Shown: positions 24,186 to 30,155 of the stretch, in pieces
Layout: each line of letters begins with the position of its first letter
Position numbering within the stretch: the first letter of the stretch is position 1
From: DAIRDK01 sp035403225
Lineage (GTDB): Bacteria > Bacteroidota > Bacteroidia > Bacteroidales > FEN-979
DNA length: 30,155 nucleotides
Assembly: GCA_035403225.1 (NCBI GenBank)
Contig: DAONET010000028.1
Location: forward strand, 1 to 30,155
Direction: 5' to 3'
Notes under the pieces: model-generated
Told to the model about the DNA's origin: nothing
Databases searched by the model: none
The model's input: the letters and a program-made list of their open reading frames with translations, nothing else
Program-made: the position numbers and the translations under genes

Positions 24186-24267
24186 GTTTTTTTCCCCTTA
24201 ATCCGGTTCAGCCGTAAAAAGTAATGCATAGTTATTCACATTTTTTTCATTTCGGGGAATGATGCCC

Positions 24268-24275
24268 TATTTTTG
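24268..24275 (+). promoter_or_regulatory. -7 box (TATTTTTG) overlapping the apparent GTG start of the glycosyltransferase
   Basis: TATTTTTG matches TAnnTTTG, and its last G is the first base of the GTG at 24275. Transcription would start about five to seven bases later, leaving that GTG out of the mRNA. Confidence 0.45.
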
Positions 24276-25369
24276 TGAAAAAAGGAGCTCTGAAGAACAA
24301 GACCGTCCTCATCTGTCCCCTCGACTGGGGTATCGGGCATGCCACCCGGTGTGTGCCGGTAATCCGCATCTTCCTGAAGCACGGGTACAGGGTAGTGATT
24401 GCTGCCAGTGGGCGTCCCCTGGCTTTTCTGAAGAAAGAATTCCCCGACCTTCCTTGCCTCACCTTCCCCGGCACCCCGATCCGGTATCCGCAACATTCGG
24501 GTTTCACCTGGCGGATGATGCAGGTCGCCCCGCGTTTCCTCGCGCAGATATATATCGAGCACCGCCGCCTGCGACATATCCTTGACCAGGTGAACCCCGG
24601 CGTAGTGGTTTCCGACAACCGGTACGGTCTCTGGACCAAGAGGTGTTACACCATCCTGATCACGCATCAGCTGTCGCTGGAGGTCCCTCGCGGTTTGAGG
24701 TGGGCCCGGCCGTTGCTGTCGCGACTGATCCGTCACCTGGCATCCAGGTTCAACGCCTGCTGGATCCCCGACGTCAAACAGCCGTTTGGGCTGGCGGGCA
24801 AGCTGTCGCATCCGGCCAAGTTACCTCCTAACGCGCTCTATACCGGCATCCTGTCGAGATTCAACCTGCGCGAGATAACGGGGGAGCCCCCTGCCCTGCC
24901 CCGGATCGAGATCCTGGTGCTGCTGTCGGGGCCGGAGCCGCAACGTTCCATCCTGGAGCAGAAGCTGATCACGCAGCTGATGAACACGGACCTGAAGACC
25001 GCCATCGTCAGGGGGGTGACGGAAGAGGACACCGTCGCCGATCTGGCGCCGCACATCCGCGTATACTCTCACCTGGAAACGCACGCGCTGAAAGAGCTGA
25101 TCAGCGATGCGCTGATCGTGATCTGCCGTTCGGGGTATTCCAGCATCATGGACCTGGTATCCATGGGCAAACGCGCCATCTTCATCCCCACACCCGGACA
25201 AACGGAGCAGGAATACCTGGCCAGATATCTGATGGAAAAAAAGATCTATTTCTCCATGACGCAGGAAAACTTTGATCTCATCTATGCGCTGGAGCTCTCC
25301 CGCAATTATCCGGGGATGGTGCTGGGAAACGATTACCGGGTTCTGGACGAAGCTGTCAGGGACCTGTAG
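24275..25369 (+). CDS. MurG/GT28-like glycosyltransferase
   Basis: This GT-B fold protein (364 aa from GTG) has the N-terminal ICPLDWGIGHATRCVPVI motif (residues 13-30), a glycine-rich loop typical of GT28/MurG-like enzymes. Its C-terminal nucleotide-sugar site has VICRSGYSSIMDLVSMGKRA and FIPTPGQTEQEYLA. The donor and acceptor sugars are unknown. The start is unsure: GTG 24275 lies on a -7 box, while an in-frame CTG at 24290 is preceded by AAGGAG and would give MKNKTVLICPLDWG, close to usual family starts. The 3' end overlaps lgt on the other strand by 37 nt. Confidence 0.85.
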   Translation: MKKGALKNKTVLICPLDWGIGHATRCVPVIRIFLKHGYRVVIAASGRPLAFLKKEFPDLPCLTFPGTPIRYPQHSGFTWRMMQVAPRFLAQIYIEHRRLRHILDQVNPGVVVSDNRYGLWTKRCYTILITHQLSLEVPRGLRWARPLLSRLIRHLASRFNACWIPDVKQPFGLAGKLSHPAKLPPNALYTGILSRFNLREITGEPPALPRIEILVLLSGPEPQRSILEQKLITQLMNTDLKTAIVRGVTEEDTVADLAPHIRVYSHLETHALKELISDALIVICRSGYSSIMDLVSMGKRAIFIPTPGQTEQEYLARYLMEKKIYFSMTQENFDLIYALELSRNYPGMVLGNDYRVLDEAVRDL

Positions 25370-26148
25370 ACCAAAAAGCCCCCTGCCAGGACGAAGGGGA
25401 TACTCAGCAGTTGCCCCATGTTCAGGAACATGCTTTGTTCAAAGCCCACCTGAGGCTCTTTCAGGAATTCGATCAGGAAACGCATCCCGAAGACCAGGAT
25501 CAGGAACATGCCGAACATGTATCCTTGAGCAGGAGCTCCTTTTTTACGGTAGTAATACCAGAGAAGGTAAACGAAGATGAGCAGGTATGAAAGGCCTTCG
25601 TAGATCTGGGTAGGATGACGGGGGAGTAGCCTCTCCTCAGGGTTAGCAGCCCGTTCAAAGATAAACCCCCAGGGCAGTGTCGTCGGCACTCCGAAGATCT
25701 CGGAGTTAGCCAGGTTGCCCATGCGGATGCAAAAGCCGGCCAGGGCCACGACGATGACGATGCGGTCGATGATCCACAGGAAGGGCCTCTTCTGCGACCG
25801 GGAAAAAAGAAGGAGCGCTAACAGGATGCCGATAGCAGCGCCATGGCTTGCCAGCCCTCCTTCCCAAACATAAAGAATCTTCACAGGATTGGCCAGGTAA
25901 TACGCAGGCTCGTAAAATAAGCAATGACCCAATCTGGCCCCTACCACGGTACCGATCACCATATAGGTCGTCAGTGTATCGAGTACCCGGTCCGGGATCC
26001 CCTCTTTCCGGAAGAATTTTAACATGATGATGTATCCGAAAACAAAGGAGAGGGCGAACAGCAGTCCGTACCACCTGATGGCCACGCTCCCGATCCTGAT
26101 GATCTCAGGATCGGGTGACCATGTTATAAATGCCTGGAGTCCTGTCAT
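25333..26148 (-). CDS. lgt: Prolipoprotein diacylglyceryl transferase Lgt
   Basis: Lgt moves diacylglycerol from phosphatidylglycerol to the lipobox cysteine of prolipoproteins in the inner membrane. The 271-residue protein has about seven membrane segments and the family motifs GARLGHCLFYEP (70-81), VWEGGLASHGAAIG (94-107, H102), RMGNLANSEIFG (142-153, R142, N145) and PRHPTQIYEG (176-185). Length is normal. It begins 2 nt after the DUF2723 stop, so the two are one operon. Its C-terminal tail (SLTASSRTR) is encoded opposite the end of the glycosyltransferase gene. Confidence 0.95.
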   Translation of the reverse strand: MTGLQAFITWSPDPEIIRIGSVAIRWYGLLFALSFVFGYIIMLKFFRKEGIPDRVLDTLTTYMVIGTVVGARLGHCLFYEPAYYLANPVKILYVWEGGLASHGAAIGILLALLLFSRSQKRPFLWIIDRIVIVVALAGFCIRMGNLANSEIFGVPTTLPWGFIFERAANPEERLLPRHPTQIYEGLSYLLIFVYLLWYYYRKKGAPAQGYMFGMFLILVFGMRFLIEFLKEPQVGFEQSMFLNMGQLLSIPFVLAGGFLVYRSLTASSRTR

Positions 26149-26150
26149 AA

Positions 26151-29100
26151 TTATCGCTGAAGAAATTTCATATGCAGATCAAACAATGACTTTGCTTTAT
26201 CCGACAACGCCTGTTGATGGTAGTTGGCGGTGATACGGGCCACGTTCTGTAATGTTCCCAGGCCTGTCTGAATATCCGATGTGAAGATTTCCAGTCGATC
26301 GGGAGGATACGAGAGGTAATAATTCAGATCCTGTCCCGCGATGTCGATCAGCCGGCTGGCAATGGCATTCGCCTTGTTCGTGGCGCCTACTTTATAATAG
26401 ATCTCGGCAAAAGGCACCATATAGTAATCATACGGAATCTTGGAATCGGGAAACTCCTTGATATACTTGTCCAGCAGCATCTCCGCTTCCTTATTCATCC
26501 CGAGGCTGACCAGTCCCTGAGCCACCCTCATGAAGTTGGTCCTCGGACGGATGGCGTTGTTCAGGCTTTCCGGATCAACATAAACATCCGGGTTGTTCAG
26601 GTTGCCCCATTTCATGTTCATGAGAAGCTTGTACGATTCACGAGCATCGATGGTGCCCAAACCGGGGACGTATTCGGAACGGTCGCCCCTGACCGGCATG
26701 ATTTTATATACATACCCGGTGAGGAAGGCGAAGGAGTCTACACTGAAGACATGCGAGACGCTTCCCGGCGCCGCGAAGTAGAGCGGACGAGTCCAGTTGG
26801 TGGAAGCGATCAGGTCGAGGAGCATCACGTCATTCTTATAAAGCTGGTTGGATTTGATGGTCCAGGCAATCGAATCCACGATGCGGTCGGCAAAATAAGG
26901 AGGAACGATGCCATTGCGGACGCAGGCGGCCGAATCGACGGTGATCTTCACCTTCTTGGTAGGGAAATATTTCAGCCGCATGCCGTTCTGCAATTGCAGG
27001 TAGGTCGCGGGATTGTCGCTTTTCAGCCAATCAACCAGGTCTTTCAGCTCAATATAGTCATCCGTGACATTTTCCGGTTTATAATAGATAACGATATCAT
27101 TGGTCCCTGGCCGGTAATCCTTCTGGTTGATGGACAAAGGCAGCTTTTCAGAATCATACGTCTTCCTGAACATCTGGTCGATATACCATGGGCCGCCGGC
27201 GAGCATGAGGTTCACCACCCGAACGTCGGTGCGGATGCCTTCCACTTCCTGGTCGTACCAGAGCGGGAAAGTATCGTTATCGCCGTTGGTGAAGAGAATC
27301 CCCTGTTTACCGCAGGAATTCAGGTAATCGGCCGCGAAGTCACGACAGGCGTACTTGCCGGAGCGGTCGTGGTCATTCCAGTTCTGCTCCGCCATGAGGC
27401 CGGGAACGAAGGCCAGGGTCAGCGCTGCCGTTAGTATCAGCGAAACTTTCTCGCCCATGATCTTCTTCAGCCACTCCACCACCTGGATCACGCCGAGGCC
27501 GATCCAGATGGCAAAGGCATAGAACGAGGCCGCGTACGCATAATCCCTTTCACGGGGTTCATACGGTTGTTGATTCAGATAGACGACAATCGCGAGGCCG
27601 GTCATAATGAATAACAGGCCGACAACGATCGAGTCCTTGGAGTTCCTTTTAATATGGAAGAAGAGTCCGATAAGACCAAGCAGCAGGGGCAACATATAAT
27701 AGCGGTTGGTGGCCCAGTTCTTTTTGCTGTCGGGAAGATCGGTCCACGAATTTCCCAACCTGGCCTTGTCGATGAAAGGAATTCCCGAGAGCCAGTTTCC
27801 GTTTTCGGGATTGCCATAGCCCTGCACGTCGTTCTGCCGGCCGGCGAAATTCCACATGAAATACCGTAAGTACATGTGTCCGACCTGGTAGGAGAAGAAG
27901 AACTTCAGGTTTTCTGCAAACGTAGGCTTGCTGATGGTTTTTGTCTCCCCGTTATCATCCTGGATGGTCACCGGTACGCCCGGGCCTCCCCAGTTCTGGT
28001 AAAACTCTGCAGCGCCCTTGCGTTGGGTGCTCCACATACGGGGGAAGATCGTCTCGAAGCGAGAATCGTACACTGAGATAGTGCCCTTCCGATCGTCGAT
28101 CACTTCGTATTTATGCGTTTCCGTATTCTTCCGGTAGATGGGGTTCCCGTCTTTGTAGTCGACCACCGGAGCGCTGTAATACTGACCGTAAAAGATAGGC
28201 CAGTCGCCATACTGTTCGCGGTTCAGGTACGAAAGCAGGCTGATGGCGTCTTTCGGGGCGTTCTCGTTAATCGGAGTGTCGGCATTGGCGCGGATCACCA
28301 GCATCAGGAACGTCGAATACCCGATGAGGATGAACGTGAAGGAAAGAATGACCGTATTCAGGATGGTCTTTTGTTTTCGGTGCGTCCAGATCAATCCGAA
28401 GACAAGCAGTCCGATCAGAAGCAGGAAATAGAAGATGGTGCCTGTATTGAACGGAAGCCCGAAGCCATTCACGAAGAGCAGCTCGAACTGACCGGAGAGC
28501 TTCACCACCCAGGGAATGATGATAAACATCACGAAAGCGATCAGCAAGATAGAGATGCCAAACGTAAACACCATACCCCAGCGGGTGGGTTTGAACTTCT
28601 TGAAATAATAAACGAAGGCAATGGCAGGAATAGCCAGGAGGTTCAGGAGGTGAACGCCAACGGAGAGGCCGATAACGAACGCCAGCAGGATGAGCCACCG
28701 GGTGTTGTGTTCCTCGTGGGCCACCGTTTCCCATTTCAGGATGATCCAGAAAACAAGCGCCGTCATCAACGATGACATGGCGTATACCTCGCCTTCCTCC
28801 GCCGAGAACCAGAAAGTATCACTGAAGGTATAAGCCAGGGCGCCTACGAACGAGGCGGCGAAGACCGTGTACATCTTCGTAGTGGTCATCTCACCGTTGG
28901 AAACTACCAGCTTGCGGGCCAGGTACGAGATACTCCAGAAAAGAAAGAGAATGGTGAAGCTGCTGCAGAGCGCCGACATGATATTCACCATCATGGCAAC
29001 GTGACTGGTATCTCCGAAAGCAAAGAGGGAGAAAAACCGGCCCAGCAGCTGAAAAGTAGGAGCCCCTGGCGGATGACCTACCTGAAGTTTAAAGGCAGTG

Positions 29101-29222
29101 GAAATGTATTCTCCACAATCCCACCAGCTGGCAGTAGGCTCTATCGTAAGCAGATACACTACCGAAGCGATCAGGAAAGCGACCCAGCCGAACAGGGTGT
29201 TCAACTTATTAAAATTCTTCAT
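26151..29222 (-). CDS. DUF2723 (GT117-type) large membrane protein, putative protein O-glycosyltransferase
   Basis: The protein has 1023 residues. The first half has many hydrophobic spans. An early periplasmic loop holds the DUF2723 signature TIEPTASWWDCGEYI (26-40, D35 and E38) followed by VGHPPGAPTFQLLG, a layout like the acidic first loop of PMT-type GT-C glycosyltransferases. A soluble region follows (LFTNGDNDTFPLWYDQEVEG, a conserved stretch of this family). The last hundred or so residues are helical and TPR-like (RVAQGLVSLGMNKEAEMLLD). Bacteroidota DUF2723 proteins have been proposed to act in lipid-carrier-dependent O-glycosylation. Its exact donor and acceptor are inferred only. It is translationally coupled to lgt and driven from a -7 box at 29260-29267. 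Confidence 0.9.
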   Translation of the reverse strand: MKNFNKLNTLFGWVAFLIASVVYLLTIEPTASWWDCGEYISTAFKLQVGHPPGAPTFQLLGRFFSLFAFGDTSHVAMMVNIMSALCSSFTILFLFWSISYLARKLVVSNGEMTTTKMYTVFAASFVGALAYTFSDTFWFSAEEGEVYAMSSLMTALVFWIILKWETVAHEEHNTRWLILLAFVIGLSVGVHLLNLLAIPAIAFVYYFKKFKPTRWGMVFTFGISILLIAFVMFIIIPWVVKLSGQFELLFVNGFGLPFNTGTIFYFLLLIGLLVFGLIWTHRKQKTILNTVILSFTFILIGYSTFLMLVIRANADTPINENAPKDAISLLSYLNREQYGDWPIFYGQYYSAPVVDYKDGNPIYRKNTETHKYEVIDDRKGTISVYDSRFETIFPRMWSTQRKGAAEFYQNWGGPGVPVTIQDDNGETKTISKPTFAENLKFFFSYQVGHMYLRYFMWNFAGRQNDVQGYGNPENGNWLSGIPFIDKARLGNSWTDLPDSKKNWATNRYYMLPLLLGLIGLFFHIKRNSKDSIVVGLLFIMTGLAIVVYLNQQPYEPRERDYAYAASFYAFAIWIGLGVIQVVEWLKKIMGEKVSLILTAALTLAFVPGLMAEQNWNDHDRSGKYACRDFAADYLNSCGKQGILFTNGDNDTFPLWYDQEVEGIRTDVRVVNLMLAGGPWYIDQMFRKTYDSEKLPLSINQKDYRPGTNDIVIYYKPENVTDDYIELKDLVDWLKSDNPATYLQLQNGMRLKYFPTKKVKITVDSAACVRNGIVPPYFADRIVDSIAWTIKSNQLYKNDVMLLDLIASTNWTRPLYFAAPGSVSHVFSVDSFAFLTGYVYKIMPVRGDRSEYVPGLGTIDARESYKLLMNMKWGNLNNPDVYVDPESLNNAIRPRTNFMRVAQGLVSLGMNKEAEMLLDKYIKEFPDSKIPYDYYMVPFAEIYYKVGATNKANAIASRLIDIAGQDLNYYLSYPPDRLEIFTSDIQTGLGTLQNVARITANYHQQALSDKAKSLFDLHMKFLQR

Positions 29223-29259
29223 AGTAACTGTTTTTTTCAGCTTTGTGACGGCGAAAATA

Positions 29260-29267
29260 CAAATTTA
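29260..29267 (-). promoter_or_regulatory. Putative -7 box (TAAATTTG) for the DUF2723-lgt operon
   Basis: The minus-strand octamer TAAATTTG lies 37 bases upstream of the DUF2723 ATG and is back to back with the tRNA promoter. Confidence 0.5.
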
Positions 29268-29291
29268 GGTGCTAACAATGGAAATTTTTCC

Positions 29292-29299
29292 TACTTTTG
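29292..29299 (+). promoter_or_regulatory. Putative -7 box (TACTTTTG) for tRNA-Gln
   Basis: TACTTTTG matches TAnnTTTG and ends 29 bases before the tRNA 5' end, a sensible distance for a short 5' precursor leader. Confidence 0.5.
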
Positions 29300-29328
29300 C
29301 ACTCGCTTACCCAATCGAACAAGCATAT

Positions 29329-29399
29329 TGTCCTATGGTGTAATGGCAGCACAAGAGATTTTGGTTCTCTCGGTCCAGGTTCGAGTCCTGGTGGGACAA
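29329..29399 (+). tRNA. tRNA-Gln (anticodon UUG)
   Basis: The 71-nt cloverleaf is complete. The acceptor stem TGTCCTA pairs with TGGGACA (one T-G pair), with discriminator A. The anticodon stem AGAGA/TCTCT encloses the loop TTTTGGT, giving anticodon TTG. The T arm is CCAGG TTCGAGT CCTGG. The 3' CCA is not encoded (CAG follows), so it must be added by CCA-adding enzyme. Confidence 0.96.
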
Positions 29400-29414
29400 C
29401 AGAGGTTAATAGGT

Positions 29415-29451
29415 TAAAAAGTCGGTGGTCATGGTATCACCGGCTTTTTTT
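29415..29451. terminator. Intrinsic terminator after tRNA-Gln, probably bidirectional
   Basis: GTCGGTG (29421-29427) pairs with CACCGGC (29438-29444, one T-G pair), with AAAAA on the left and TTTTTTT on the right. It can stop the tRNA transcript and, from the other side, the minus-strand gene that ends at 29492. Confidence 0.85.
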
Positions 29452-29491
29452 ATCTCTCCCCTGCCCTCCTGTTGTTTTGTCCCATGGCTGA

Positions 29492-30155
29492 TCAGAAGAT
29501 TATTTTCTTCGTATACACCTGTTTATCTGCCCGAACGGAGATTATATACATCGTGTTTCTTTGAAACTGATGTGAAAGGCTGTTCTGACCGACCCTGACA
29601 GGACATTGAAAGGTAAGGTGACCAACCAGATCATAAAAGGAGGCCGTTCCTTCCATTTTCGAATCGAGGGTAATCATCCGGTCAGATACGTATTCCAGCC
29701 GGATCATCTCCTGACCTTCCATCGCCGGGGTTCCCATCGGGAAATCGCAGGTGGCAAAATCAGGGTTATGATAAATCAACTCGTTATCTTCATTCATACA
29801 GATTAATCGGGTGGTTTCCCCGATGAAACAATTCCCGGCGCTGTAAATCAATCCGTACAGGCTCCCGATTCCCACAATCCAGGTATCCGGATCCGGACAA
29901 AGAGCGTTGGATAGAACAATCCGTTTCCGGAACTGACCATTATTTATCTGAACAGAATCGACACTGATAACCGTATGAGGAGAAGACAGCACTTTGAGCG
30001 TAACGGTATCCCCAACCTGAAGATTAAAATCATAGCAGAGGTATTCAATCATGGCGGGATTTATCGAATAATATACTTTGTGGTCAGACGTCTCCCGGAT
30101 AAATCCGGCCACACTCCAGGGAGAAGAAGTACTATCAGGGGTTCGCAGGACTTTC
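29492..30155 (-). CDS. T9SS cargo-like secreted protein, 5' part outside the window
   Basis: The frame runs from the window edge (KVLRTPDSTSS...) to a TGA at 29492, about 220 codons, with no credible start inside; the GTG at 30112 is an internal valine. It contains WSVAGFIRETSDHKVYYS and MIEYLCYDFNLQVGDTV, a pattern seen in secreted Bacteroidota proteins of unknown function, then IVGIGSLYGLIYSAGNCF. The C-terminal about 75 residues (ending in QFQRNTMYIISVRADKQVYTKKIIF-like strands, of which MYIISVRADKQVYTKKIIF is the close) resemble a short T9SS type A sorting domain. The function is unknown. The signal peptide would lie beyond the window. Confidence 0.75.
   Translation of the reverse strand, partial: KVLRTPDSTSSPWSVAGFIRETSDHKVYYSINPAMIEYLCYDFNLQVGDTVTLKVLSSPHTVISVDSVQINNGQFRKRIVLSNALCPDPDTWIVGIGSLYGLIYSAGNCFIGETTRLICMNEDNELIYHNPDFATCDFPMGTPAMEGQEMIRLEYVSDRMITLDSKMEGTASFYDLVGHLTFQCPVRVGQNSLSHQFQRNTMYIISVRADKQVYTKKIIF

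Overview
The window is about 30 kb of chromosome from a Bacteroidota bacterium, most likely Bacteroidales-like. Several things point there: a repeated TAnnTTTG -7 promoter motif in place of an E. coli type -10 box, three proteins ending in (or, for one cut by the window edge, running into) type IX secretion system (T9SS) C-terminal sorting domains, a PorG-like (DUF6089) T9SS gene in the nadK-porG-uppS-bamA-ompH-ompH order known from Porphyromonas-like genomes, a DUF2723 membrane protein and a Bacteroidota-type DsbD. Most of the window is GC-rich core genome. A roughly 2 kb stretch (about 6.85-8.9 kb) is visibly AT-richer and looks accessory.

Layout. (1) 1-1567: the 3'-truncated end of a minus-strand T9SS-sorted beta-propeller protein resembling the DUF5074/BtuG cobalamin-surface proteins. 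It lies downstream of a cobalamin riboswitch that I read directly from the minus strand, and the riboswitch is divergent from tilS. (2) 1568-6847, plus strand: tilS, dsbD, and a seven-repeat FG-GAP/VCBS propeller with a T9SS tail starting 3 nt after dsbD. (3) 6846-8894, accessory island: a nitroreductase, a stand-alone HsdR-N-like nuclease, then a gene-free tract holding a roughly 140-nt near-continuous hairpin. The tract is bracketed by oppositely oriented copies of a ~30-nt repeat, and a further copy of the repeat marks the left edge of the island. (4) 8880-11190, minus: an M20 metallopeptidase and a lipoprotein. (5) 11358-13468, plus: nadB and a gamma-carbonic-anhydrase-like hexapeptide protein, closed by a bidirectional terminator. 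(6) 13522-24185, minus: a ten-gene envelope and housekeeping run, transcribed dprA, rsgA, CBS protein, single-POTRA Omp85, nadK, porG, uppS, bamA, ompH, ompH. (7) 24275-25369, plus: a MurG/GT28-like glycosyltransferase that overlaps lgt tail to tail. (8) 25333-29222, minus: lgt and a DUF2723 putative glycosyltransferase. (9) 29329-29399: tRNA-Gln(UUG) with its own promoter and terminator. (10) 29492 to the end, minus: the C-terminal part of another T9SS cargo-like protein.

Functionally the window is dominated by envelope biogenesis: BamA and two Skp/OmpH chaperones for outer-membrane protein assembly, UppS for the lipid carrier, Lgt for lipoprotein lipidation, DsbD for periplasmic thiol supply, PorG for T9SS, and three T9SS client proteins. 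I see no CRISPR array, transposase, prophage or rRNA. The least explained parts are the structured inverted-repeat element at 8538-8894 with its neighbouring nuclease, and the pairing of a B12 riboswitch with a T9SS-exported propeller.
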